Positions 43,311 to 53,355 of a stretch of DNA of 64,000 nucleotides are shown piece by piece. A model generated the notes under the pieces. That model saw only the letters and a list, made by a program, of their open reading frames with translations. It ran no database searches and was not told the origin of the DNA. Within the stretch, counting starts at the first letter, position 1. Each line of letters starts with the position of its first letter. The stretch comes from Streptomyces sp. NBC_01275 (lineage in GTDB: Bacteria > Actinomycetota > Actinomycetes > Streptomycetales > Streptomycetaceae), in assembly GCF_026340655.1 (NCBI RefSeq), contig NZ_JAPEOZ010000001.1:6138001-6202000 (forward strand), in the 5' to 3' direction. Position numbers and translations under genes: made by a program.

Positions 43311-44384
43311 ATGCCAGGCGCCATCTACGCCGAAGGCCTGGTGAAGGCCTTCGGCGACGTAAAGGCTCTGGACGGCGTCGATCTGGACGTCCCGGAAGGC
43401 ACGGTCCTGGGCCTGCTCGGGCCCAACGGCGCGGGCAAGACCACCACGGTCCGCTGTCTCACCACCCTGCTGCGGCCCGACCGCGGTCGCGCGGTCGTCG
43501 CCGGCCTCGACGTGCTCAAGCATCCCAACGAAGTGCGGCGTTCGATAGGCCTGTCCGGCCAGTTCGCCGCGGTCGACGAGTATCTGACCGGCCGGGAGAA
43601 CCTCCAGATGGTCGGACAGCTCTACCAGATGAGGGCTGCCGCGGCGAAGGTCCGGGCGGCGGAGCTGCTCGACGAGTTCGGCCTCGCCGATGCCGCCGAC
43701 CGCACCGCGAAGACGTACTCCGGAGGCATGCGCCGTCGCCTCGACCTGGCCGCGGCGCTGGTCGTCTCGCCGCCTGTGATGTTCATGGACGAGCCGACCA
43801 CCGGCCTCGACCCGCGCAACCGCCAACTCCTGTGGGACGTGATCAAACGGCTCGTCTCCGGCGGTACGACACTGCTGCTGACCACCCAGTATCTGGAAGA
43901 GGCCGACCACCTCGCGCACGACATCGCGGTCGTCGACCACGGCCGCGTCATCGCCCGCGGCACCTCCGACCAGCTCAAGGCCCGCACGGGCGGTGAGCGC
44001 GTCGAGGTCGTCGTCCACCAGCGCGAGCACATCCCCACGGCCGTCGAAGTGCTCGCCGGCTTCGGCAAGGGCGACACCTCCGTCGAGGAGCACACCCGCA
44101 AACTCACCGTGCCCGTCACCGGCGGCGCGAAGCTCCTCGCCGAGGTCATCCGTGAACTGGACGCCCGCGGCATAGAGATAGACGACATCGGTCTGCGCCG
44201 CCCCACCCTCGACGACGTCTTCCTCTCCCTGACGGGACACGCGGCCGAGGGCAAGAGCGCGGAGAACGACCAGGAGAACGGCCCGAAGAGCAGTCAGAAG
44301 GACAGCCCGAAGGACACTCCGAAGGGCAGTCGGAAGGACATCCGGAAGGGCAGTCGGAAGAACGGCAAGGAGGCCGTCGGATGA
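43311..44384 (+). CDS. Drug-exporter ABC ATP-binding protein (DrrA type)
   Basis: The 357-residue ATPase has Walker A GPNGAGKTT, signature YSGGMRRRLDLAA, Walker B VMFMDEPTTGLDP and the DrrA-specific C-terminal domain (after residue 220; RVEVVVHQREHIPTAVEVL), ending in IDDIGLRRPTLDDVFLSLTG. The last 46 residues form a basic, repetitive Lys/Ser tail unusual for the family, made of a 12-base repeat. It energises the permease encoded next. AGGAG is seven bases before the ATG. Confidence 0.92.
   Translation: MPGAIYAEGLVKAFGDVKALDGVDLDVPEGTVLGLLGPNGAGKTTTVRCLTTLLRPDRGRAVVAGLDVLKHPNEVRRSIGLSGQFAAVDEYLTGRENLQMVGQLYQMRAAAAKVRAAELLDEFGLADAADRTAKTYSGGMRRRLDLAAALVVSPPVMFMDEPTTGLDPRNRQLLWDVIKRLVSGGTTLLLTTQYLEEADHLAHDIAVVDHGRVIARGTSDQLKARTGGERVEVVVHQREHIPTAVEVLAGFGKGDTSVEEHTRKLTVPVTGGAKLLAEVIRELDARGIEIDDIGLRRPTLDDVFLSLTGHAAEGKSAENDQENGPKSSQKDSPKDTPKGSRKDIRKGSRKNGKEAVG
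44292..44363 (+). repeat. 12-bp tandem repeat, 6 copies, encoding the SxKD tail of the ABC ATPase
   Basis: Six 12-base units encode SQKD, SPKD, TPKG, SRKD, IRKG and SRKN. The unit is a multiple of three, so the tail length can change without breaking the frame. Confidence 0.88.
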
Positions 44385-45244
44385 GCGCCGCCACCGACGC
44401 TGTACGCAGCGCCGCCCCCGCCCCCGCCCACCCCCTCGGGCAGTCCGTCCGCGACTCGCTGGTCGTTGCAAAACGCAACCTGATCAGAATGTCCAGGATT
44501 CCCGAAATGGTGATCTTCGGGCTGATACAGCCCATCATGTTCGTGGTGCTGTTCACCTATGTCTTCGGCGGTTCGATGCAGATCGGCGGCAGCACCAGCG
44601 CCACCGACTACAAGAACTTCCTCATGGCGGGGATCTTCGCCCAGACCGTCACCTTCGCCACCGCCGGCGCGGGCGCGGGCATCGCCGACGACATGCACAA
44701 GGGCCTCATCGACCGCTTCCGCTCCCTGCCCATGGCGCGCGGCGCGGTGCTGACCGGCCGGACCCTCGCCGACCTCGTGCAGACCGCCCTCACCCTGCTG
44801 GTCCTGGCCGTCGTCGCCCTCCTGGTCGGCTGGCGCGTCGGCTCCAACGGCGACACCAACGCGGCCCGGGTCCTGGCCGCCTTCGGTCTGCTGCTCCTGC
44901 TCGGGTACGCGTTCACGTGGATCGGCGCCCTGATCGGCCTGACCGTCCGCACCCCCGAGGCGGCCACCTCCGGCGGACTGATCTGGCTCTTCCCGGTGAC
45001 CTTCATATCCAACGCGTTCGTCGACACCGCGAACATGACGCCCTGGCTGCGTCATGTCGCCGAGTGGAACCCCTTCAGCGCGACCGTCCAGGCGTGCCGT
45101 GTGCTGTTCGCCAACCCCGGACAGTCGCAGTCCGACGCCTGGCCCATGCAGCACCCGGTGTGGGCCTCGCTGATCTACTCGGTGCTGATCGTCCTGGTCT
45201 TCCGGACGCTGGCGGTGCGCAAGTACCGCTCGGCCACCGCATGA
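44381..45244 (+). CDS. Drug-exporter ABC-2 permease (DrrB type)
   Basis: The 287-residue protein has six hydrophobic segments in the ABC-2 pattern, with an N-terminal amphipathic helix (VRDSLVVAKRNLIRMSRIPE), the KGLIDRFRSLPMARGAVLTGRT loop and C-terminal helices. Its ATG overlaps the ATPase stop (ATGA), so they make one operon. It exports a small, probably hydrophobic compound. A strong terminator follows. Confidence 0.93.
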   Translation: MSAATDAVRSAAPAPAHPLGQSVRDSLVVAKRNLIRMSRIPEMVIFGLIQPIMFVVLFTYVFGGSMQIGGSTSATDYKNFLMAGIFAQTVTFATAGAGAGIADDMHKGLIDRFRSLPMARGAVLTGRTLADLVQTALTLLVLAVVALLVGWRVGSNGDTNAARVLAAFGLLLLLGYAFTWIGALIGLTVRTPEAATSGGLIWLFPVTFISNAFVDTANMTPWLRHVAEWNPFSATVQACRVLFANPGQSQSDAWPMQHPVWASLIYSVLIVLVFRTLAVRKYRSATA

Positions 45245-45248
45245 CGAA

Positions 45249-45276
45249 GCCCCCGGCGGCACGGGGCGCCGGGGGC
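45249..45276. terminator. Terminator after the DrrAB-type operon
   Basis: GCCCCCGGCG and CGCCGGGGGC form a perfect 10-base stem with an 8-base loop, right after the permease stop and before convergent greA. Confidence 0.8.
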
Positions 45277-45292
45277 AACGTCCAGGAGAAAA

Positions 45293-45324
45293 CAGGCGAA
45301 GCGGAAAGCAGGCGAAGCGGAAAG
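45293..45324. repeat. 16-bp direct repeat between the exporter operon and greA
   Basis: CAGGCGAAGCGGAAAG occurs twice in tandem, with a third, degenerate copy after it; this short purine-rich stretch lies in the noncoding gap. Confidence 0.75.
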
Positions 45325-45371
45325 CGGGCGGAACGGGAAAGCCCGAAGCCGCGAAAGGAAGGGGGAGGGGC

Positions 45372-45872
45372 TCAGTCGCGGTAGGGCTCGGCCTTGAGGA
45401 TGCGCACGGAGGCCTTCTTGCCGTTGGGCAGCTCGTACTCCGCGTCCTCGCCGACCTTGTGGCCGATCACGCCGGTGCCCAGCGGGGACTGCGGCGAGTA
45501 GGTCTCGACGTCGGTGCTCGCGTATTCGCGCGAGGCGAGCAGGAAGGTCATCGTGTCGTCCTCGTCGCCGTCGAAGGCGATCGTCACGACCATGCCGGGC
45601 GCCACCGCACCGTCCGCGGAGGCCGGGGCCTCGCCGACCTTGGCGTTCTCGAGAAGCTGGGTCAGCTGGCGCACGCGGAGCTCTTGCTTGCCCTGCTCCT
45701 CCTTGGCCGCGTGGTAACCGCCGTTCTCACGCAGGTCGCCCTCCTCGCGCGCGGCCGCGATCTTGGCGGCGATCTCCGTGCGCGCAGGACCAGTAAGGTA
45801 CTCAAGCTCGACCTTGAGCTTGTTGTACGCCTCCTGGGTCAGCCAGGTGACGGACTCGCTGGTCTGGGTCAC
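45372..45872 (-). CDS. greA: Transcription elongation factor GreA
   Basis: The 166-residue protein has the N-terminal antiparallel coiled coil with its acidic tip (AREEGDLRENGGYHAAKEEQ, where the DxxE reaches the polymerase active site) and the C-terminal FKBP-like domain (GTGVIGHKVGEDAEYELPNG). It stimulates cleavage of backtracked RNA. GTG is the chosen start because GAGGAG precedes it at about seven bases and VTQTSESVTWLTQEAYNKL aligns with other GreA; the longer frame would add 30 unrelated residues. Confidence 0.95.
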   Translation of the reverse strand: MTQTSESVTWLTQEAYNKLKVELEYLTGPARTEIAAKIAAAREEGDLRENGGYHAAKEEQGKQELRVRQLTQLLENAKVGEAPASADGAVAPGMVVTIAFDGDEDDTMTFLLASREYASTDVETYSPQSPLGTGVIGHKVGEDAEYELPNGKKASVRILKAEPYRD

Positions 45873-46084
45873 AGGTGCTCCTCGTCGGTACTGGGAATAC
45901 AAAGCATCGCCGTACCCACAAGCATGTTCCTCGGTGGATGGGCGAAACCACGAGCCTAACAATTCACGGGCCGAAGGGGGAGGACATAAGCCATCAGAAT
46001 TACGTCAACGCAGGTCAGCGCGTATGCATTGAGGAGGACGACGGGGGCGGTCGTCGGCCGGGACGGCGTCGCGGGGCCCCGGGG

Positions 46085-46486
46085 TCAGTCGGCGTGGCAG
46101 CCGAGCAGCTCGCCGGTCGTGCCCTTGGCCGTCGTACGGAGCGTGACGACCTTGTCGATCCGCGTGTCCGGACCGGAGAAGCGGAAGTCGGCCCGGCCGA
46201 CCTCGGCGCCGTTGGCGGCCTGCGAGCGGATCGTGCAGTAGCCGCTCGCGCCCGCGTCCTTGCGGACCTCCAGATGCACCTGCACCGCGTCGTCGGAGGT
46301 GGCCTCGAAGGCGATCACCTCGGCGCTGATCTTGTTCTGGCCGACGTAGTGGTAGGCGAAGTAGCCCACCAGGGCGAGCAGCAGCGTGCTCAGCACGGCA
46401 GCGGCGATCTTGAGCTTGTGGTCGGCGCGCGCGTCCGAGGAACGGCCGTAGCGGCCCTCGGGCAGTCGCGTGCTCGCCGTACTCAT
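46085..46486 (-). CDS. DUF4307 membrane protein
   Basis: A 133-residue protein with a short cytosolic tail, one helix (IAAAVLSTLLLALVGYFAYHYV) and a small outer domain containing two Cys (YCTIR, LLGCHAD) that likely form a disulfide. DUF4307 is an actinobacterial family found next to mca and greA, as here, and of unknown function. GGGAGGAC precedes the ATG. Confidence 0.92.
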   Translation of the reverse strand: MSTASTRLPEGRYGRSSDARADHKLKIAAAVLSTLLLALVGYFAYHYVGQNKISAEVIAFEATSDDAVQVHLEVRKDAGASGYCTIRSQAANGAEVGRADFRFSGPDTRIDKVVTLRTTAKGTTGELLGCHAD

Positions 46487-46590
46487 GGTCGTCCTCCCGG
46501 CGCGGAATTATTCGCCTCCCGATTCGGTCACTATAGGAGCCTGCGACCGCGCCGGTTCACACCGGGCGCCGACTTACCGAGGATTGAGTC

Positions 46591-47472
46591 TTGACTGACC
46601 AGCTGCGACTGATGGCCGTTCACGCGCACCCCGACGACGAGTCGAGCAAGGGCGCGGCCACCATGGCGAAGTACGTGTCCGAGGGGGTGGACGTGCTGGT
46701 CGTGACCTGCACGGGAGGGGAGCGCGGCTCCATCCTCAATCCCAAGCTGCAGGGCGACAAGTACATCGAGGAGCACATCCACGAGGTGCGCAAGAAGGAG
46801 ATGGACGAGGCCCGCGAGATCCTCGGCGTCAAGCAGGAGTGGCTCGGCTTCGTCGACTCCGGGCTGCCCGAGGGCGACCCGCTGCCGCCGCTGCCCGAGG
46901 GCTGCTTCGCGCTGGAGGACGTCGACAAGGCGGCCGGCGAGCTGGTGAAGCAGATCCGCGCCTTCCGTCCCCAGGCGATCACCACCTACGACGAGAACGG
47001 CGGCTATCCGCACCCCGACCACATCATGACGCACAAGATCTCGATGGTGGCGTTCGAGGGCGCGGACGACGCCGAGAAGTACCCCGAGGCCGAGTTCGGT
47101 CCGGTGTACCGGCCGCTGAAGCTGTACTACAACCAGGGCTTCAACCGGCCGCGCACCGAGGCGCTGCACCACGCGCTGCTCGAGCGCGGCCTGGAGTCCC
47201 CCTACGGGGAGTGGCTCAAGCGCTGGGAGGAGTTCGGGCAGAAGGAGCGCACCCTCACCACGCATGTGCCGTGCGCCGAGTTCTACGAGATCCGTGACAA
47301 GGCGCTGATCGCCCACGCCACGCAGATCGACCCCGACGGCGGCTGGTTCCGGGTCCCGATGGAGATCCAGAAGGAGGTCTGGCCCACGGAGGAGTACGAG
47401 CTCGCGAAGTCCCGCGTGGATACCTCCCTCCCCGAGGACGACCTCTTTGCGGGCATCCGCGACAATGCCTGA
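46591..47472 (+). CDS. mca: Mycothiol S-conjugate amidase
   Basis: The 293-residue LmbE-like zinc enzyme has HAHPDDESSKG (residues 11-17 hold the His-Pro-Asp-Asp zinc site) and YPHPDHIMTH supplying the other zinc ligand. It cuts mycothiol-drug conjugates to a mercapturic acid and GlcN-Ins, the actinobacterial detoxification route, and distinguishes itself from MshB by length and C-terminus. The TTG start is preceded by GAGG; MTDQLRLMAVHAHPDD is the conserved N-terminus. It is divergent from DUF4307. Confidence 0.94.
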   Translation: MTDQLRLMAVHAHPDDESSKGAATMAKYVSEGVDVLVVTCTGGERGSILNPKLQGDKYIEEHIHEVRKKEMDEAREILGVKQEWLGFVDSGLPEGDPLPPLPEGCFALEDVDKAAGELVKQIRAFRPQAITTYDENGGYPHPDHIMTHKISMVAFEGADDAEKYPEAEFGPVYRPLKLYYNQGFNRPRTEALHHALLERGLESPYGEWLKRWEEFGQKERTLTTHVPCAEFYEIRDKALIAHATQIDPDGGWFRVPMEIQKEVWPTEEYELAKSRVDTSLPEDDLFAGIRDNA

Positions 47473-47473
47473 C

Positions 47474-47731
47474 ATGAGCGCAAGCGTGAGCCTGGCAATG
47501 ACGCATCTCGTCCCCCTCGCCAAGGAGGTCGACGAGAACAAGGTCACTCCCGGCGTCCTCGGTTTCATCGTCTTCGCGGCGATGGCCTTGGCGGTGTGGG
47601 CGTTGATGAAGTCCATGAGCAAGCACATGGGCAAGGTCGACTTCAAGGAGTCGCAGGAGTCGCAGGGTCCGGCGGAGTCGCAGGGTCCGGCGGCACAGCC
47701 GGAGCCCAGGAGCACCCCGGCGAAGAGCTGA
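47474..47731 (+). CDS. Small membrane protein after mca
   Basis: About 85 residues: an N-terminal segment MTHLVPLAKEVDENKVTPG, one helix (VLGFIVFAAMALAVWALMKSM) and a charged tail with repeated ESQGPA words (SQESQGPAESQGPAAQP). It starts next to the mca stop (ATG at 47474, with in-frame alternatives at 47465 and 47498), so it is probably cotranscribed. Function unknown. Its stop lies only three bases from the convergent STAND gene. Confidence 0.75.
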   Translation: MSASVSLAMTHLVPLAKEVDENKVTPGVLGFIVFAAMALAVWALMKSMSKHMGKVDFKESQESQGPAESQGPAAQPEPRSTPAKS

Positions 47732-47734
47732 CCC

Positions 47735-50700
47735 CTACCCCCGGTCCACCACGACCCCCATCACCTCGCGGGCACGCCTTCCCGGGACCATGCCCAGACG
47801 CCAGGCCTGCCAGCCCGACTCCAGGCGTACGCCGCGCTCCAGCAGCAGTTCGTAGGCGCGGATGTACGCGGTGAGCCCGGCGTCGCGCAGGGGGTGGGGG
47901 GAGCGGCCGAGCTGGGTCAGCTCCTCCTGGGCGACGGCCGTGCCGACCTCCACCCCGCCCGGGGAGGCGTAGGGCAGGAGGGTGCAGCGCAGGAAGCGGG
48001 CCCAGTCGTCGCCGCGGCGGTCGCCGTAGGAGGCGAACAGGCCCGCTGCCTCGTCGCACAGGGCCAGCGCCTGCTGGGTGCGGGCGTTGCCCGCCTCGAC
48101 GATCGCGAGTTCCAGGCAGGTCCAGGCCTCGCCGTGGGCGACGCCGATGCGCTGGAAGTCGGCGCGGGCGTCGACCAGGAGCTGGCGGGCGAAGCCGGAG
48201 TTGCGCAGCGAACCGGTCTGGGCGGCGCGCTGGTCGCGGGTCACCCGGGCCGAGTGGTGCCGGGCGCAGGCCAGGCCGTAGACGTCACGCAGCCGGGAGA
48301 AGAGCGAGCGGGAGCGTTCCAGCTCGCGCACGGCCCGGTCCAGGTCGCCGGTCTCCTCCAGGGCCAGGCCCAGGTAGTACACCGTCCAGGCCTCGCCGCG
48401 CGCGTCCTCGTTGTCGCGGTGCCGGGCGGCCGCCTGGCGCAGGCTCTCCGCGGCCGGGGAGGGATCGCCGGCGATCAGCCGCGCCCGGGCCAGCTGCGTC
48501 AGCGCCCACGCCTCGCCGCGGGCGTCGCGGGTGCGGCCGTACAGATCGAGGGCCTGGCGCAGGGCGTCCTGCGCGGCGGGGACGTCGCCGCGGCGCAGAT
48601 GCAGCTGGCCCAGCTGGAAGTGCGCCCATGCCTCGCCGTGCACGGAACCGCCCTCGCGGTGCAGCACCAGGGAACGGGTGAGCAGGTCCAGGGCCTCGGC
48701 GAGGCGGGCCCGGTCCCGTTCCACCGCGGCCAGCGCGTGCATCGTCCACGCGCGGTCCGTCGCCAGCTCGGGCGCGGCCTGGAGGTCCATCGCCTCCCGC
48801 AGCTTCGCCGCCGCCTCCGTGAGCTGCCCCTGGTGGTGCAGGGTGATGCCCAGCGAGCACAGGGCGCGGGCCGCGCCGGCGTCGTGATGGGCCTGGAGGT
48901 AGAGGTCGACGACCGAGCTGAGCGTGGTGCGGGCCTTGTCGAGCTCGCCCAGCTGCCGGGCCGCGATCCCCGTGCGCCACTGCACGGACCGCACCAGCAG
49001 GTCCTGGCCGAGCGACTGGGCCAGCTCGCTGATCTCGCCGAGGCGGTAGAGGTCGCCGCGCAGCAGGCAGTAGTCGCACAGCGCGCCGAGCAGACTGAGC
49101 ACGGCCGTCTGGTTCACGCCCTCCGCCTGGCGCAGGGTCGCCGTGATGAAGCTCGACTCGTCGTCCAGCCAGCGCAGCGCCTCGTCGAGGGAGGTGAAGC
49201 CGTGCGGGGTGAAGCGGTCCGAGCGGGTCGACATGTTCCCGTCGACCAGGCGCAGCACGGAGTCGGCGAGCTCGGCGTGGCTGACGATCAGTCGTTCCTG
49301 GGCCGCCGCGCGCTCGGCCGGTTCCTCCTCGTCCAGGAGGCGGGCCTGGGCGAAGGCGCGGACCAGGTCGTGCAGCCGGTAGCGGTCGCCGCGGACCCGG
49401 TCGACCAGCCCGGCGTCGGCGAGCGCGGCGAGATGGCGGGTCGCCTCGGCGCGGTCCGTGGCCAGCAGGGCGGCGGCGGCCGCCGCGCCGAGCGAGGCCC
49501 GGCCGGCCAGCGCGAGCCGGCGCAGCAGCCGGCGGGTGACGTCCGGCTGGTCGGTGTAGCGCAGCCACAGCGCGCGCTCGACGGGCTCCACCGGGCCGTA
49601 CGCCCCGAGGTCCGCCGCCAGGGCGCGTGGCGAGCGCGGGCCCAGCGAGGAGCCCGCGACGCGCAGCGCCAGCGGCAGCCCGCCGCACAGCAGGGTGATC
49701 CGGTCGGCGGACTCGGCGTCGTAGGGCCCCGAGGCGTCCCGCGCGACCGCGCCCAGCAGCTCCTCCGCGCCCGCCGCCTCCAGCGGCCGCACCGGCAGCT
49801 CGTGCACCAGGGCGGACAGCTCGGCGGGGAGGCGCAGCGGGGTGCGGGCGGTGACCAGGACCAGGCTTTCGGAGCGTTCGGGGACGAGTGCGCGGACCTG
49901 CTCCGGATCGGAGGCGTCGTCCAGGACGACGGTGACCGGCAGACCGTGGAGGTGCTGCTGGTACAGCTCGCCGAGCCGTTTGACCTGCTGGTCGGGGGAT
50001 GAGCGCTCCCGGAAGAGGAGCTGTTCGCGGGGCGCGCCGAGCCGGTTGAGCAGATGCAGCAGGGCGTCCCGGGTGGGCAGCGGGGTCTCCTGGGCGCTGT
50101 CGCCGCGCAGATCCACCAGACACGCGCCGCGGAACTGGTCCCGCAGCTCGTGCGCGGCCCGTACGGCGAGCGCGCTGCGACCGCTGCCCGGATCCCCGTA
50201 GAGCACGACGACCGTGGGCCGGGTCTCGGTGCCGGCCCGTGCCGCCTGCACCCACTGCCGGATCCGCGCCAGCTCCGCCCGACGTCCGGCGAACGGACCG
50301 TCCGGGTCGGGCAGTTGGCCGTACGACTGTTCCAGCGCCGTCCGTCCGCGGGCCGCCGCGCTCTTGTCCGCGCCGCGCAGCCGCGGCCCCTGCTTGTTCG
50401 CGCGGGCCGCGGTGCCGGCCGTCGGGCCGGTCGCCGCGCTGATCATCCGCTGCTGGTCCAGGAACGGCCGGATGCCCCGTACCTCCAGCGCCGTCAGCCA
50501 CTGCAGCCGCAGCTGCTCGGGGCCGCCGGGCTGGCCGGCCTTGCCGGCCCGGTGGTGGGCGGCGGGCAGATGCGACCCGGCCACCTTCACCACGGTCGCC
50601 GCGGCCCCGACGACCCCGACGGCGACCCCCGCTCCGATGGCCGTGCCCGGGCCCGTGCCCAGCGCGAGGTCGGCGACCGCGGTCGTGACCGCGGCAACGC

Positions 50701-50959
50701 CCGCCACCAGCAAGGGAGTTCGCCCACCGGTCTCGCGCGCGTAGCGCTGCCCGAAGCTGACCCGTCCGGCCTCCGTCTCCTCCAGGGCGCGCGCGTACGC
50801 CTCGTACTCCTCGGCGGCGGTCCGCGCCATCGCCTCCCACTCGCCGCGCGCCCGGGTCATCAGCACCTGCCGGTCGGCGCGGCCGCCCGAGCGCCGCACC
50901 TCCTCCTCCACGGCCCGTGCCAACAGCCCCTCGGCTTCCGCCCGATGACCGTTCCGCAT
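47735..50959 (-). CDS. Membrane-anchored STAND (NB-ARC) ATPase with C-terminal TPR array
   Basis: The 1074-residue protein begins with a helical region, then two hydrophobic segments (about residues 82-126) that should anchor it. An NB-ARC/STAND domain follows with P-loop GDPGSGRS (255-262), Walker B VVLDDA (344-348) and the GLPL motif [12 protein letters not shown], then a winged helix ([20 protein letters not shown]). The last 500 residues are about ten TPR-like pairs ([59 protein letters not shown]). Walker A has Arg261 where Lys is expected. STAND proteins assemble on signal. GGAGGGGG precedes the ATG; the function is unknown. Confidence 0.87.
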   Translation of the reverse strand: MRNGHRAEAEGLLARAVEEEVRRSGGRADRQVLMTRARGEWEAMARTAAEEYEAYARALEETEAGRVSFGQRYARETGGRTPLLVAGVAAVTTAVADLALGTGPGTAIGAGVAVGVVGAAATVVKVAGSHLPAAHHRAGKAGQPGGPEQLRLQWLTALEVRGIRPFLDQQRMISAATGPTAGTAARANKQGPRLRGADKSAAARGRTALEQSYGQLPDPDGPFAGRRAELARIRQWVQAARAGTETRPTVVVLYGDPGSGRSALAVRAAHELRDQFRGACLVDLRGDSAQETPLPTRDALLHLLNRLGAPREQLLFRERSSPDQQVKRLGELYQQHLHGLPVTVVLDDASDPEQVRALVPERSESLVLVTARTPLRLPAELSALVHELPVRPLEAAGAEELLGAVARDASGPYDAESADRITLLCGGLPLALRVAGSSLGPRSPRALAADLGAYGPVEPVERALWLRYTDQPDVTRRLLRRLALAGRASLGAAAAAALLATDRAEATRHLAALADAGLVDRVRGDRYRLHDLVRAFAQARLLDEEEPAERAAAQERLIVSHAELADSVLRLVDGNMSTRSDRFTPHGFTSLDEALRWLDDESSFITATLRQAEGVNQTAVLSLLGALCDYCLLRGDLYRLGEISELAQSLGQDLLVRSVQWRTGIAARQLGELDKARTTLSSVVDLYLQAHHDAGAARALCSLGITLHHQGQLTEAAAKLREAMDLQAAPELATDRAWTMHALAAVERDRARLAEALDLLTRSLVLHREGGSVHGEAWAHFQLGQLHLRRGDVPAAQDALRQALDLYGRTRDARGEAWALTQLARARLIAGDPSPAAESLRQAAARHRDNEDARGEAWTVYYLGLALEETGDLDRAVRELERSRSLFSRLRDVYGLACARHHSARVTRDQRAAQTGSLRNSGFARQLLVDARADFQRIGVAHGEAWTCLELAIVEAGNARTQQALALCDEAAGLFASYGDRRGDDWARFLRCTLLPYASPGGVEVGTAVAQEELTQLGRSPHPLRDAGLTAYIRAYELLLERGVRLESGWQAWRLGMVPGRRAREVMGVVVDRG

Positions 50960-51119
50960 GTCCCGTCCCCCTCCGGCGGCCACAGCTGTCCTCGGTCAAG
51001 TGTGCGGCGGCGGGCGCACGGGCGCGAGGGTGCGAACGTGCCCCGACGGACGGGAGCGCACGGCGCGGGGCGAGGCGGCCTGCCGCGTGCCCGGCGGGGT
51101 CCTGCGGCAGGATGGACCC

Positions 51120-53153
51120 ATGGCGAACCGACTGGCCCATGAGACGTCCCCGTACCTCCTCCAGCACGCCGACAACCCCGTCGACTGGTGGCCCTGGTCG
51201 GCGGAGGCGTTCGAGGAGGCGCGCAGGCGGGATGTGCCGGTGCTGCTGAGCGTGGGATACAGCAGCTGTCACTGGTGCCATGTCATGGCGCACGAGTCCT
51301 TCGAGGACCAGGAGACCGCCGACCGCGTCAACGAGCACTTCGTCGCCGTCAAGGTGGACCGGGAGGAACGCCCCGACGTCGACGCCGTCTACATGGAGGC
51401 CGTCCAGGCCGCCACCGGGCAGGGCGGCTGGCCGATGACCGTGTTCCTCACGCCCGACGGGGAGCCCTTCTACTTCGGCACGTACTTCCCGCCCGCCCCC
51501 CGCCACGGCATGCCCTCCTTCCGGCAGGTGCTGGAAGGCGTCCGCCAGGCCTGGACCGAGCGGCGGGACGAGGTCGGCGAGGTCGCCGGGAAGATCGTCC
51601 GGGATCTGGCGGGCCGGGAGATCGACTACGGCACCGCCCAGGCCCCCGGCGAGGAGGAGCTCGCCCAGGCGCTGCTCGGGCTGACCCGAGAGTACGACGC
51701 GCAGCGCGGCGGATTCGGCGGAGCGCCGAAGTTCCCGCCGTCCATGGTCGTCGAGTTCCTGCTGCGGCACCACGCGCGGACCGGGGCCGAGGGCGCGCTC
51801 CAGATGGCGCGGGACACCTGCGAGCGGATGGCGCGCGGCGGGATCTACGACCAGCTCGGCGGCGGCTTCGCCCGGTACTCCGTCGACCGGGAGTGGGTCG
51901 TGCCCCACTTCGAGAAGATGCTGTACGACAACGCGCTGCTGTGCCGGGTCTACGCCCACCTCTGGCGCGCCACCGGCTCGGAGCTGGCCCGCCGGGTCGC
52001 TCTGGAGACCGCCGACTTCATGGTGCGTGAACTGCGCACGGCCGAGGGCGGGTTCGCCTCCGCGCTCGACGCCGACAGCGACGACGGCGCCGGCCGGCAG
52101 GTCGAGGGCGCGTACTACGTCTGGACGCCCGAGCAGCTGACGGAGGTGCTCGGCGGCGACGACGCCGAGGTCGCCGCCCGCTACTTCGGCGTCACCGACG
52201 ACGGCACCTTCGAGCACGGCTCCTCCGTTCTGCAGCTCCCGCAGCAGGACACGGTGTTCGACGCGGAGAGGATCGACTCGGTCAAGCGCCGTCTGCTCGC
52301 CGCCCGCGCCGTGCGCCCCGCTCCCGGCCGGGACGACAAGGTCGTCGCCGCCTGGAACGGGCTCGCCGTCGCCGCGCTCGCCGAGACCGGGGCCTACTTC
52401 GACCGCCCCGACCTGGTGGAGGCCGCCGTCGCCGCCGCGGACCTCCTGGTCCGGCTGCACCTCGACGACCAGGCGCGGCTGTCGCGCACCAGCAAGGACG
52501 GGCGCGTCGGCGCGAACGCGGGCGTCCTGGAGGACTACGCCGACGTCGCCGAGGGGTTCCTCGCCCTGGCCTCCGTCACCGGGGAGGGCGTCTGGCTGGA
52601 CTTCGCCGGGTTCCTCCTCGACCACGTCCTCGTCCGCTTCACCGACCCCGGGTCCGGAGCGCTGTACGACACGGCCTCCGACGCCGAGCAGCTCATCCGC
52701 CGCCCGCAGGACCCGACCGACAACGCCACGCCCTCCGGCTGGTCCGCCGCCGCCGGAGCCCTGCTGAGCTATGCCGCCCACACCGGCTCCGAGCCCCACC
52801 GCTCCGCGGCCGAGCGGGCGCTGGGGGTCGTCAAGGCGCTCGGGCCGCGGGTGCCCCGGTTCATCGGCTGGGGGCTCGCCGCCGCCGAGGCGCTCCTTGA
52901 CGGGCCCCGCGAGGTCGCCGTGGTGGCCCCCGCGACCGAGGTCCCGGCCGCAAAGTCCTTGCACCGCACGGCACTTCTGGGTACCGCGCCGGGGGCCGTG
53001 GTCGCGTTCGGCGTGACGGGGAGTGAGGAGTTCCCGTTGCTGGCCGACCGGCCTTCGATCGGCGGTGAACCGACGGCGTACGTCTGCCGTAACTTCACGT
53101 GTGACGCCCCGACGACCGACCCCGAGCGGCTGCGCACCGCGCTGAGCGGGTGA
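51120..53153 (+). CDS. DUF255/YyaL-type thioredoxin-domain protein
   Basis: The 677-residue protein starts with a thioredoxin-like DUF255 domain (residues 1-170): [20 protein letters not shown], the CxxC active site in [15 protein letters not shown], and [14 protein letters not shown]. The rest is an alpha-alpha toroid resembling N-acylglucosamine 2-epimerase/glycoside-hydrolase folds ([24 protein letters not shown] and [12 protein letters not shown] type segments). Its human relative is SPATA20; biochemical activity is unknown. The ATG at 51120 gives [10 protein letters not shown], the conserved start. Confidence 0.92.
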   Translation: MANRLAHETSPYLLQHADNPVDWWPWSAEAFEEARRRDVPVLLSVGYSSCHWCHVMAHESFEDQETADRVNEHFVAVKVDREERPDVDAVYMEAVQAATGQGGWPMTVFLTPDGEPFYFGTYFPPAPRHGMPSFRQVLEGVRQAWTERRDEVGEVAGKIVRDLAGREIDYGTAQAPGEEELAQALLGLTREYDAQRGGFGGAPKFPPSMVVEFLLRHHARTGAEGALQMARDTCERMARGGIYDQLGGGFARYSVDREWVVPHFEKMLYDNALLCRVYAHLWRATGSELARRVALETADFMVRELRTAEGGFASALDADSDDGAGRQVEGAYYVWTPEQLTEVLGGDDAEVAARYFGVTDDGTFEHGSSVLQLPQQDTVFDAERIDSVKRRLLAARAVRPAPGRDDKVVAAWNGLAVAALAETGAYFDRPDLVEAAVAAADLLVRLHLDDQARLSRTSKDGRVGANAGVLEDYADVAEGFLALASVTGEGVWLDFAGFLLDHVLVRFTDPGSGALYDTASDAEQLIRRPQDPTDNATPSGWSAAAGALLSYAAHTGSEPHRSAAERALGVVKALGPRVPRFIGWGLAAAEALLDGPREVAVVAPATEVPAAKSLHRTALLGTAPGAVVAFGVTGSEEFPLLADRPSIGGEPTAYVCRNFTCDAPTTDPERLRTALSG

Positions 53154-53355
53154 GACGTGAACGGACGGCGGTACTCCAGTACGAAAAAGTGAGCACCTGT
53201 TCGGATAAGTCCCCTTAGGAGTGACTGGGTTCGGAAACAATCTATTTATCGGAAGAACTCCAGGGCTTCACAGTCTCCCCCTAGCCTCTCCACAGTGACG
53301 CGGCGGATGTGACTCCTCGTCGCGACAGGGGGCTCTGGGATCTGGGGGGATCTGT

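Noticed and set aside
48285..53240. 1651-codon open frame on the minus strand spanning the STAND and DUF255 genes
   Set aside because: It is the stop-free antisense or shifted shadow of GC-rich genes; the real genes there have domains and ribosome sites, and this frame is Arg/Pro/Ala noise.
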